Assembly (NCBI GenBank): GCA_022410635.1
Contig: JAJVDF010000586.1
Location: 607,070 to 671,069 of the forward strand
Source: Tretioscincus oriximinensis
Taxonomy: Eukaryota; Chordata; Lepidosauria; Squamata; Gymnophthalmidae
Direction of reading: 5' to 3'
DNA length: 64,000 nt
Part shown: positions 55,548-64,000 of the stretch, piece by piece
Layout: each line of letters starts with the position of its first letter
How positions within the stretch are numbered: the stretch's first letter is position 1
The notes under the pieces: generated by a model
Database searches by the model: none
Seen by the model: only the letters and a program-made list of their open reading frames with translations
What the model was told of the DNA's origin: nothing
Program-made: the position numbers and the translations under genes

Positions 55548-55915
55548 CATAAATCCTTTTTATTGATTGATTTTTCTTCTCCATACATTATCAAATAACA
55601 CAATATAGAATCAAATTACCATATAGAAAAGAAGGATAATTTCTCTTTCTTTACCCTTCTTCCTTCTTACCCTCCCCTCCCTCTGCTCCCTCCCTTCCAA
55701 CCTTCAGAGTATTATTATTTACAATTGAAACATTAGTGTCTGCTTTAATTTATTTCCTTGTTCCCTCATTACATTTCTAAGTATGTTCTTGGCTTTTCCC
55801 ATTTCCTTTTACATAGTTTAATTTTCTCAATATTCCATCATTAAACATTCCTACATTTCTAATTTCAACAACCATCTTATCATATGTATATCCATACCAT
55901 GATCTTAACTTTGCC
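55548..55915 (-). mobile_element. Probable L1 LINE 3' end, antisense
   Basis: CTTTTTATTGATTGATTTTT, then A/T-rich sequence, and a C/T-rich tract with CCCTCCCCTCCCTCTGC (55674-55700) followed by T- and C-rich AT sequence. In the antisense of L1 elements, a T-rich start and then a polypyrimidine tract (complement of the 3' polypurine run) come in this order. No coding part is recognised. Confidence 0.4.
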
Positions 55916-55919
55916 ATAA

Positions 55920-56510
55920 ATCCTAACTTCCAGTTGGCTGATCTGTTTCCCTTCTGTCATTCACTGCTGGCTGCCCTTGTTGCCAGGCAGATCAAATTAA
56001 TTAGGTGGGAAAAACCACTACAAACTTGTCTGAGTTTTGCAAAGTTGTTAGAGGGATGTCTAATCCTAACTCTAACCCAGTATAAATTTAAGTATAAATT
56101 CTATAGGAAAAAGTAGCTGATGGATGCCCTAAGGTCTCTGCTCTGGCTGAAGCAGGGCGGGCAAAGAATAACAAGCCAATGCTGAAGTTCACAGCAGCTC
56201 TTGCAGGCAATGTCCAAATAGTGGTGACATAACACAAATGGTATGGAAGCTGCATAAAAATACTAGCAGGCGAAAGCATAATAATGATAGCCCTTTCTGA
56301 TATTCCACCACTGGATTCCTGAAATAATATGTGGCAAATCCCTTATAATCATGCTACTATAGCATGAAAACCCCAACATCTTTAAGCAGCCTTAGTGATC
56401 ACAGGAAATGTGCATGTCTATGACATATAGTTGAGGTGATTAAGAATGAAAATGAAAAACATAAATTAACAAATGTATTTATTCTCCCACACACACCCTT
56501 TCTTTTATTA
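55920..56510. other. No recognisable feature
   Basis: No gene signal. Confidence 0.3.
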
Positions 56511-56513
56511 GAT

Positions 56514-56690
56514 CTCTGTCTTCATGAAGTCTTATCCTGGGTAACATCTTGGGACAGAGCTTGGTCATCCACATACCAGTATAGATTATGGCAGGCCCCA
56601 TTCTAGGCCTTTCAATGTCTACACTAGGATGTGGATGGGAGGCTCCTATTCCAAGGTATAGCTCAGGATAAGGCTCCATTTGGACAGGAC
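56514..56690. mobile_element. Fold-back MITE (family C), copy 1
   Basis: The ends are inverted: CTTATCCTGGGTAACATCTT near 56531 faces the complement in AGCTCAGGATAAGGCTCCA near 56661. The right terminus is TTGGACAGG. The inner halves contain ATAGATTATGGCAGGCCCC and its imperfect inverse. It is the same family as 57405-57578 but more diverged at the left end. Confidence 0.65.
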
Positions 56691-56694
56691 CTAA

Positions 56695-57400
56695 GTCAGG
56701 TCTTGTGACAATAATAAGACACAACAATATCCAGGAATATTGCCGGGGGAGAATGCAAAGGTCTGACTGATATGATTAATTGCCACTCCTGCAAGTAGGT
56801 GTTGGCACTGTTTATTTTACTACTTTACTAGCAGTAAGCATTTCAAATTCTTAACTGTTTCTCCACAGCCTCAGTCTGCCTGGATTCCATCCCTGATTTT
56901 ATCTTTTATGTCACCATCAAAAATAAACCAAAACAAAACTAGAATCTTCCATGTGAGAAAAAAGCAAGAAGGAGACAGATGGAAAGAAAATCCTGAACAG
57001 TTTCATTGCAACACAAAGCTCCACCTTGCCTTAAAGGAAAATTGGTTTTTGTGGTTAAAGTTGGATTTGGCAGTGATCTTCCAGAAACATTTTCACCTCT
57101 ACAATCTGTCATTATCTCTTGTGTTTAGAAAAAGTTTTCACATGGAGTTTCCACATGATTTTTTTTTNAAAAAAAATTACACAGACACACATCTATTGCA
57201 TTGACATTTTAGACACATTTCACCTAAGCGCATCCCTTAATAATTTGCAAGCAACTTAAAAACTGGTCAAAATGGATAAAAACATATTAAAGGGCATTTA
57301 CAGATGAAAACAAACAGAAGATTCAAGCGCTGCTACTGAAAAATATTGGGTGGAAAGGATTTCTTTCATTGATTATAACTAAATATCACATCCAAACCAG
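56695..57400. other. No recognisable gene
   Basis: One ambiguous base at 57168 within a T/A run. A 98-codon frame (56908-57204) has no family motif. Confidence 0.35.
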
Positions 57401-57404
57401 AACC

Positions 57405-57578
57405 CCTGTCCACACGGAGCCTTATCTTGGGCTTTATCTCAGAATAGGAGCTTGCTATCCACATGCTAGTGTAGACTATGGCAGGCCCTGAATGGAGCCT
57501 AGCACAGTCTATACTGGCATGTGGATGGCCAAGCTCTGTCCTGAGATGTTACCCAGGATAAGGCTCCATGTGGACAGG
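57405..57578. mobile_element. Fold-back MITE (family C), copy 2
   Basis: Terminal CCTGTCCACACGGAGCCTTA (57405-57424) is matched by the inverse of AAGGCTCCATGTGGACAGG (57560-57578). The arms cover almost the whole 174 nt, meeting around 57485-57495. No coding content. Its right end touches the purine tract of the following SINE. Confidence 0.8.
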
Positions 57579-57581
57579 ACC

Positions 57582-57883
57582 AGAGAGGAGGAGGAGGAGG
57601 AGGAGGAGGAGGAGAAGAAGAAGAAGAAGAAGAAGAAGAAGAAGAAGAAGAAGAAGAAAAAGAAAAAGAAAAAGAAAAAGAAAAAGAAAAAGAAAAAGAA
57701 GAAGAAGAAGAAGAAGAAGAAGAAGAAGAAGAAGAAGAAGAAGAAGAAGAAGAAGAAGAAGAAGAAGAAGAAGAAGAAGAAGAAGAAGAANAAGAAGAAG
57801 AAGAAGAAGAAGAAGAAGAAGAAGAAGAAGAAGAAGAAGAAGAAGAAGAAGAAGAAGAAGAAGAAGAAGAAGAAGAAGAAGAA
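57582..57883. repeat. 302-nt pure purine tract, GAA/GAG/AAAAGA microsatellite
   Basis: No pyrimidine occurs on the plus strand over the whole tract (one N at 57791). Order: GAG triplets, AAG triplets, about seven AAAAGA-type hexamers (57655-57697), then a long GAA/AGA block. It corresponds to the expanded TTC tail of the antisense SINE that follows. Long poly-Lys, poly-Arg and poly-Leu frames here are artefacts. Confidence 0.95.
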
Positions 57884-58137
57884 CTTGGTTCTTATACCCC
57901 ACTTTTCTCACCTTTCAAAGGGACTCAAAGCGGCTTACAAGGATATATTTTGCCCGAAGGCTCACATTCTATCTTCCCCACCAGGCTATGGTGGTTCCCA
58001 TGTATCTTCTTGCAGTCAGTTGCAATTTCTTGCAATTCATGCTTTCCCCACGTCCCACACAGGGCTCCTCCCCACGTCCCACACAGGGCTTCGAAACCCG
58101 ATCTCCCAGGCAAGAGACGAATTCCTAAGCGACTGAG
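57884..58137 (-). mobile_element. TTC-tailed tRNA-derived SINE, copy 4
   Basis: The complement of the 3' block (ACTTTTCTCACCTTTCAAAG) comes first. The GCCTGGTGG-type hairpin block follows, then a duplicated CCCCACGTCCCACACAGGGC segment (58047-58064 and 58072-58089). The head complement ends with TCGAAACCCGATCTCCC (B-box region) and CCTAAGCGACTGAGC (A-box region). Confidence 0.9.
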
Positions 58138-58139
58138 CT

Positions 58140-59310
58140 TAGGAATCAGAGGATTTCAAAGGGCAGATGCCACCATTGAAAAGAAGCAGGTTCAGGTAAC
58201 TGCAAAATTGTAGCAATTTGTGGTATGGTACCCACAGGAGAACTTCCTGTGAGGAAGTCAGTGGCCTTAGAAAACTGTAGGTTTGGCAACTGTAAGGTAA
58301 ACTGACCTTAGGAGATCCTGCATTATTTGGCAGGTACTGTGCAACATACTAGATTCAGTGGGTGATGATGGTATCTGTATTCCCTCAGCCGAGTCAAATA
58401 TATGCTGGGCATTGCACCTGTCCCATGCAAGCCCTGCAGGCATTTATGGTATGTGGCAAGTAAGTTCTCCAAACCATAAACAAAATTAAGGATATATCCC
58501 AATAGGCAAAGGGTTGGGAACTGTCTCAGTTGCACCTTGCATTGCTTAGGAGCACTGGGTGCTGAGCAGAACATGGCATTGTATTGATATGCAGTTTGTG
58601 GGAGGATTGAGTTTTTATTTTTATTCTCTATGTGGTATCTGATTACCAGACTGCAATGGTTCTTGTTCACTAGTTACACTTCCTTCTGACAGGAGCCCTT
58701 TGTATGGTTTGGAAGGATTAGATAAGAAGGAATTTGGAACTAGCTTCTCCAGCCCCATTGTACCCAGTCATCTAGTTTATTTCCCATCCAGAATGGAAAC
58801 ATCCATTCTGGGTAGGAAAAGGGAAGGCTGGAAACTCCCCCTGTTCATTAGCTAGTTGTTGGTGTTGCTAAAAGGGTGTGTGGGGGGGAGGCAACAAGGA
58901 TGCTGCAGTTTCTTCCTGCAAAATCCTGATTGAGTTTCTTTTTTTTTTCATTCTTCCTGAACTAGACTTTCCAGCCTCAAAGGAGTCAAGAAAGGAGATT
59001 ATTTTTATATAGACACATCCACTTCTGGAGTGGGGAAGGGGAGGTCTGCAACCCCCTTGGCCAATACCCGGCTGGGTGTGCTCCCAAGGGATGTGTATGC
59101 AGGAAGAGAGGTGCCAATTTTCCCTCCTTGGATCTCCATCCCTTCCCTTTTCAGTTTCTCTGCAAAAGCTGTGAAGGGGGAAATTGATCAAAAAGTGCCG
59201 TCCCCTCCATTTTGTTCCCCACACCCTACTTTTTCCCCAATGACTGATATTTGCAAACCTCTGTAGTTGCACAATTATCATAACTGAGCCCGATCACCAT
59301 TTGGCACTGC
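58140..59310. other. No recognisable gene
   Basis: The 137-codon minus frame 58868-59281 and 115-codon frame 58323-58670 have no recognisable motif. A mirrored pair CATCCAGAATGGAAACATCC / ATTCTGGGTAGG near 58785-58820 is a minor hairpin. Confidence 0.35.
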
Positions 59311-59314
59311 AGTG

Positions 59315-59406
59315 GCATGGCAGCTATTCAAAAAATAAAAATAAATTCCACACCAAGGCTTAATTGCGCAATTTATTTTATTTATTTTTTGAATAACTGC
59401 CATGAT
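59315..59406. repeat. AT-rich hairpin repeat
   Basis: The arm GCATGGCAGCTATTCAAAAA (59315-59334, then A/T) is inverted in TTTTTTGAATAACTGCCATG (59385-59404). Inner A/T sequence also pairs. It is probably a short fold-back element. No target duplication is clear. Confidence 0.5.
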
Positions 59407-59479
59407 GCAAATGATTTTTGGTCATATGTTTGCCATTCATTTCAACCGTATAATTGAAGTGGTGCATTTGGCAACTGAC

Positions 59480-59840
59480 CTTTGGAGAAGAGCTGAGGAA
59501 GATTTTTTTTCATATAAAGAATCATTGGGATAGGGCATTTACTACTAGAAGAAATAGTGACAGCAAGTAGCCTGGATAGTAGCTTCAATAAAAGGTTAGA
59601 AAAAAATCACAGAAGACAGATGTAACCTTAGCTAATGATACTAGATCAACCAGGTTTGAGAAACAGGCATGATACTTCTAAAGAACGTTTGCGAAGAGTT
59701 GTGAAGGGGACAATTTTTTTCTTCTTCTGCTTGAGGTGCCCAGAAACATTGGGGGGCCACTTTGTCAGACTGGATGCTGGGCTAGATGAGTTGTGGCCCA
59801 ATCCCCAACTTCTATTATGTTGTTATGGTCTTGCACCATG
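59480..59840 (+). mobile_element. CR1-clade LINE 3' end, degenerate
   Basis: Degraded coding remnant, then GACTGGATGCTGGGCTAGAT, GAGTTGTGGCCCAATCCC, a CTTCTATTATG region and a weak tail. These are in the same order as the 3' end at 35455-35820 and 4620-4723. Confidence 0.75.
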
Positions 59841-59841
59841 C

Positions 59842-60280
59842 CCTCTTTAATTAATACCTCTTCAAGTTAATAATCCAATTATTTGCTCCGGTTTTGAATT
59901 TAAATGTCATAACACTGCATATTATTTTAGCAATGTGAAATACTGTATAACTAGCTGTGTTGTTTACTTAGGGAGTAAACATCGAATAATCATGATAAAT
60001 ATAGAATTAACATTATAACTAATACTAATTATGTGGATTATAGTACAAGTAACATTAAATGCACAAATCATGGAAGGAAAAAAAGAATAATGGAAGGCTG
60101 ATTAAATTATGGTAAGAAAAATATACTCTTTTTCAGGAGCCCTTTTTCATCAGAAATTTTGGCATCCCTACTGAAAAATCATATCCTTAATTATCATTGA
60201 TTAATTCAACATGGATGAAACTAACCACTGTTCTGTTTTTAATTCAATGAGAAAATATTACTCTATTTTTCCCAGGGTGT
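59842..60280. other. No recognisable feature
   Basis: AT-rich, with no gene signal. Confidence 0.35.
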
Positions 60281-60284
60281 CTCC

Positions 60285-60660
60285 CCACAACATGTTTTGT
60301 TTTGCTATTTATTCTAAATCTGGAAAAACACAATCACGATTCTGCTCCACCTATCTGTAATTTTCTATGCTGTTTCCTCATTACATTTTCTTGTATTGCC
60401 ATGATATCACATGTCCCATAAGTCACTGTGGTGCTTATTTTACTACAATTTGCAGCATTTTCTACGAGGCGAGAGAACGTTTACATCTAACCCCAAAATC
60501 TCAAGATTTTCCTACAATGGAAGGCCTCCCAAAGGCTATTTTTTTTTAATTTTAGAGAAGTCCAGTATGTAACTGGACAAGCAGTGGTGGCTGTAAAGTC
60601 TGAGACCATGGGCCTTTTTAGCAAGTAGATTGCTGAATCATAGGGCGGATTTAGCCTGAT
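60285..60660. repeat. Dispersed repeat of unknown class, copy 2
   Basis: Same orientation and block order as 6600-7030: CTCCCCACA, GATTCTGCTCCACCTAT, TTCTATGCTGTTTCC, ACTACAATTTGCAGCATTTT, CTGAGACCATGGGCCTTTTT. The GC-rich array that precedes copy 1 is absent here. No protein motif. Confidence 0.6.
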
Positions 60661-60664
60661 ATGA

Positions 60665-61805
60665 GTACCAGCCTGGTAAAAATCTTTTGTGGGACTGCAC
60701 CCTTATTAATTGGGTTCTCAAACCCTTAGGGTGAAATTATGATTTTTTGTGGGGGAGGCATTAGATGGAGAAAAATTACATACAGGCAATGGGAAAGGGA
60801 AGAGGTTCTATTTGGAAGTTTTCCCTTAATCCTGCTGAATTACTCATCTATAATACAATAGCTTCAAATGTTCACTCTGAACTGAGGATTTCTTTACAAG
60901 TTTAATTTATAATCCACTTTGATGCCACTGAAATCTCTACTCAACAGTATATCCCCATCTGTTATTTTAGGCTGATTTCTTTCTGTTTATCATTATACAA
61001 AACAGTTCATTGAGCCAAGTCAGTAGTTGAAAGTTGTGATACTGACTTAATATATACAGAGGGATGTAATTATGGGACATGCTATGCTCTTATCCTCACT
61101 TGCATAACACAAAATAATTTGTTTCTCCACCTATTTGTGATTAAAAATATTAAGTACTTAGCAATCATACTTCATTCTATTGTTTTCTGGATAATGAAAT
61201 CTGCCTTTGAAGCGAAAAGGAAAATCCAGTCTACCCAGAATCAGTTGGCTGAAATTTCAATCAGTTTATAAATATTCATTTTGGGTGCCAAAAGCAGAGA
61301 TGTACCAAAGTGGCACTTGGGCATTCTGATCAATTGCAGCAAGATCTTCTGAAGACTACAGAAAGATCATCTGGACTGAAACACTCTTTCTCCCATTTTA
61401 TTTAATCTGTAGACTGGGGTTACTGTCATTTTAAAAAATAGTAATAAATGATCACATGACCGCAAATAAATGGACAGTTATACTAAAACATTTTTAAAGT
61501 ACTAATTGTCTGGTGGAAGTATAATCAATGATACAAATTTAGTGATTGGCAGTTTGTTAGCAGTTGTTTTCAATGCCAGCAGCCTGATTTGGCTAGAAAC
61601 ACAAATTCAAAGTGGTCTCAAATTCCTTGTAGACGTTTTCAAAACTGATCTTTAATAAATCATCTTTCCATTCAGTCTTTACTCATTTTTGTTTATGTTT
61701 GAGATCTAGTTGTAATTAACATTGTCTCATAATACAATGCGAAATTTGGCATGCCACACCTATTTTCCAATCTAGTTGTGTATAGGTAGTCATTCTCCAC
61801 ACCAC
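60665..61805. other. No recognisable gene
   Basis: AT-rich DNA with short frames only. Confidence 0.35.
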
Positions 61806-61809
61806 CACC

Positions 61810-62020
61810 ACCTTATATCCTGCCCTATACCTGAAGGTCTCAGTGCGGCCAATCATAGCTTTCTGTTGCTGTTTCCACAACAGACACCCTGTGAAGTAGG
61901 TGGGGCTGAGAGAGTTCTAAATAACTGTGATTGGCCCAAGATTGGCTTCTTGGAGGAGTGTGGAATCAAACCAGGAGAATATTAGATAAGAGTCCAACAC
62001 TCTAACCACTACACCAAGCA
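61810..62020 (-). mobile_element. tRNA-derived CORE-type SINE, copy 3
   Basis: The minus strand gives TAGTGGTTAGAGTGTTGGAC (A-box region, about 62014-61995), a mutated B-box region, and a CORE part lacking the TGTGTGACC segment through a small deletion. The 3' end is ACCTTCAGGTATAGGGCAGG. An ACC microsatellite (61800-61811) sits at the tail side. Confidence 0.85.
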
Positions 62021-62135
62021 AACATTCTTTTTGTTCCAAGTGCAATATTGGATAAGATTCTTGTTTCAATTTGGTCATTATAAACATGATTTCAGATTTC
62101 TGTAACTTTATTTTAATCCAGTGCTATTTTTAATT

Positions 62136-63250
62136 GTTTATTTATTTATTTATTTACATTTTTATACCGCCCTATACCCGAAAATCTCAGGGCGGTTATA
62201 ACAAAAACACAGCATATTAAAAACAACCTCATCTAAAAAAATTTGGCCTGGCCAAAGAGATGCATCTTCAAGCGTTTTCCGAACTCACAGAGAGATGGTG
62301 ACTGATGCACCTTGAGAGGGAGACCATTCCATAGCCTGGGGACTGCCACAGAGAAGGCCCTATTCTGGGTTCCCACCCTCTCTGCCACTGATGGTGGTGG
62401 TACAGTCAGGAGGGCCTCCCCTGCAGATCTTTAGGCATGGGTAGGCTCATATGAGAGAAGGCGTTCCCGTTTATTTGGGGATCAAGTTAATTAAGGCTTT
62501 AAAGGTTAGAGTTAATACCATGAATTGGACTCGGTAGCAAATTGACAGCCAGTGCAGTTATTTCAGGACCGGCGTGATATGTGCCCGGCCAGTTGAACCA
62601 GCCATCAGTTTAGCTGCTGTGTTCTGCACCAGCTGCAGCTTCCGAACCGTTTTCAAGGGCAGGCCCATATAGAGTACATTACGGTAGTCCAACCTGGAAG
62701 TTACCAGAGCGTGGATTATTGTGGCAAGATCATCCCTGTCCAGAAGTGGCTGCAACTGGCGGACTAGACACAGCTGGAAATAGGTGTTCCTGGCCTCTAT
62801 CTCCACCCGATCTTCAAGTGTCAGTGAAGGATCCAGAAGCACCCCCAGATTTTGCACACATCCCTTTTGGGCAATTCAATCCCATCCAGGACAGGATGCC
62901 TACTCACTTCATGGATCCGGGATGCGGTGACACACAACACCTCTGTCTTGTCTGGATTCAGCTTCAATTTATTTGCCCCCATCCAGCCCATTACTGCCTT
63001 CAGGCACCTGTCAAACACTTCAACTACTTCTCCTGATTCAGATGGAACAGAGAGATACAGCTGAGCATCATCTGCATATTGATGACACTTCACTCCAAAT
63101 CTCCTGATGACATTATAGACATATAGAGCAGGACTCCCCCCTTTCTCTGGAAGCGGCCTTGGAGATAGGAGCAGAACCACTGCAATGCCTTTCCACCAAC
63201 TCCTAAACTCCGTAGCCTTGCTCCGTAGCCTAGCTAACATTTCCATTCAT
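62136..63250 (-). mobile_element. L2-clade LINE, 5' truncated, antisense
   Basis: The tail TTTATTTATTTATTTACATT and the 3' stem sequence (CCGCCCTATACCCGAAAATC through GGGCGG) are on the left. The body runs to about 63250. The minus strand holds two pieces of reverse transcriptase coding sequence, described in the next entry. The copy is longer than the sense L2 ends elsewhere in the window, but lacks the endonuclease domain and the first reverse transcriptase blocks. Confidence 0.88.
62558..63246 (-). pseudogene. Reverse transcriptase remnant of L2-clade LINE
   Basis: Two minus-strand frames overlap at 62821-62857 and together read as the C-terminal half of an L2 protein. The first (63246-62821) contains YADDAQLYLSVPS with the catalytic D-D pair, and ANKLKLNPDKTEVL. 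The second (62857-62558) contains NLGVLLDPSLTLEDRVE, LDRDDLATIIHALVTSRLDY and LPLKTVRKLQLVQNTAAKL. The GVPQGS block expected before YADD is unrecognisable. The frameshift and truncation make it non-functional. Confidence 0.85.
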
Positions 63251-63254
63251 AATA

Positions 63255-63568
63255 AGAATAGAATTGGGGATAGAGGACACCTATGTTTTGTTTTGTTCTG
63301 TTGTGTACTGTGTATGAATTTGTTGTGCTAGGCCTCCATTTATCTGGACCTTTGCTATGTTACTATGGTATAGATGTTCACTTGAGTTTGCTGAAACCGT
63401 CACCTAATCCAACCTTCTTACATATTAATGGCAATGCTACATTGAATTGAATGCTTTTTATGTGTCGAGTTTTAATAAAGCAATAGGTTTATTGTGTTTT
63501 CTTGCATGGTACATTGCATTCATAATAATTATAACTGGTTCATGAATTTGTTAACTTGGGACAAATCC
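63255..63568. other. No recognisable feature
   Basis: AT-rich, with no gene signal. Confidence 0.3.
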
Positions 63569-63570
63569 AT

Positions 63571-63840
63571 ATTTTTTTTTAATTGTTTTTTATATTTTAT
63601 CACAGAAAACAAAATTCAACATAAACAAGATAGTAATGTTTTTGAGTACAGCAGTTACATTATTTACATTGTTAATTGTCAAAGATGATTTATCTCTATA
63701 ATTCTGCTGTGAGTCATGTTCTCATATACATATCTTTGTTCAATCCCCACCCCCTCACCCTCCTCCCCTATTTTTGCCCTCTCCTCATCCCTCCCTCCTT
63801 TTTCCTTCCCTCCCTCCCTCCCCCTTCTCTTCCTTATTGT
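63571..63840 (-). mobile_element. Probable L1 LINE 3' end, antisense
   Basis: TTTTTTTTAATTGTTTTTTA is followed by an A-rich stretch (CAGAAAACAAAATTCAACAT), AT-rich sequence, and a polypyrimidine tract with CCTTCCCTCCCTCCCTCCCC (about 63804-63823). This is the antisense order expected of an L1 3' region (T run, then the complement of the polypurine tract). The same layout is seen at 55548. No coding part is recognised. Confidence 0.45.
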
Positions 63841-64000
63841 GTTTTTGTGGGTTATAGTGAAAATATTAGTTCTATTTTTTCTTGCCTGTTGAGTCGTATT
63901 GCAAATTAAGTAATCTTTGATTCGTTTCCAGTTACCTTTTGTTTTTTTTTTTTTTGTGAGATTGTGTGCATGCTGTATTTTTATTGAGTTAATTTCTATC
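63841..64000. other. No recognisable feature; possibly continuing L1 sequence
   Basis: T-rich sequence to the window edge, including a 13-T run near 63942. It could be a continuation of the preceding element. Confidence 0.3.

Noticed and set aside
56479..56727. Minus-strand 82-codon frame sharing a peptide with a frame near 57492
   Set aside because: The shared peptide comes from two copies of the same non-coding fold-back MITE.
57492..58136. Long frames rich in Lys, Arg, Glu or Leu on both strands
   Set aside because: They translate the GAA/GAG microsatellite and the attached SINE and MITE. There is no gene here.
58868..59281. 137-codon minus-strand frame
   Set aside because: Composition typical of chance translation. 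No motif and a long overlapping frame on the other strand.

Overview
This window looks like repeat-rich nuclear DNA from a vertebrate, most likely a squamate reptile (lizard or snake). The evidence is the mix of repeats. There are CR1-clade LINEs of two subgroups (3' tails of TTCTTATG or ATTCTATG units), L2-clade LINEs with a GTAAATAAATAAA tail, and probable L1 3' ends. There are also two tRNA-derived SINE families, a Ty3-type LTR retrotransposon, Penelope-like fold-back units carrying hammerhead-ribozyme signatures, and many short TA-flanked or fold-back DNA elements. I recognise no host protein-coding exon, tRNA, rRNA or CRISPR array. The only long intact reading frame is a 416-codon reverse transcriptase fragment of a CR1-clade LINE (3265-4515, + strand).

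Layout. 1-1330: degenerate antisense CR1-clade fragments, one with an internal deletion. 1.5-2.4 kb: two fold-back elements. 3.25-4.72 kb: the best preserved CR1-clade LINE. 4.9-5.5 kb: an L2 3' end. 5.87-6.45 kb: a GC-rich array of a 35-nt unit in both orientations. 6.6-7.0 kb: a dispersed repeat of unknown class whose partner lies at 60.3-60.65 kb. 7-30 kb: mostly AT-rich DNA with no recognisable gene, plus scattered LINE 3' ends, two TIR elements near 16.4 and 17.0 kb, and the first Penelope-like fold-back at 23.5 kb. 30-46 kb: CORE-type and TTC-tailed tRNA SINEs, the second Penelope-like fold-back (32.4 kb), a mariner-like MITE (37.5 kb), a large palindrome (38.6 kb), and an L2 split by a CORE-SINE (45.3-45.85 kb). 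47.7-48.6 kb: a composite of two related palindromes. 49.35-49.87 kb: a CR1 3' end. 50.0-54.0 kb: an antisense CR1-clade LINE split by a defective Ty3-type LTR element. 55.5-58.1 kb: a probable L1 end, two copies of one fold-back MITE, and a SINE with a 302-nt pure purine (GAA-rich) tract. 59-64 kb: CR1, the second dispersed-repeat copy, a CORE-SINE, an antisense L2 with YADD reverse transcriptase remnants, and a probable L1 end.

The parts relate as parasites and hosts rather than as an operon or pathway. The CORE-SINEs end in the same tail sequence as the local L2 elements, so L2 machinery probably mobilised them. The short TIR elements have no transposase here and must depend on enzymes encoded elsewhere. 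Insertions into insertions (LTR element in CR1, SINE in L2, SINE beside MITE) give a partial relative order of events. Element edges are read by eye and are approximate unless given by exact inverted arms. No database search was possible, so family names rest on motifs.
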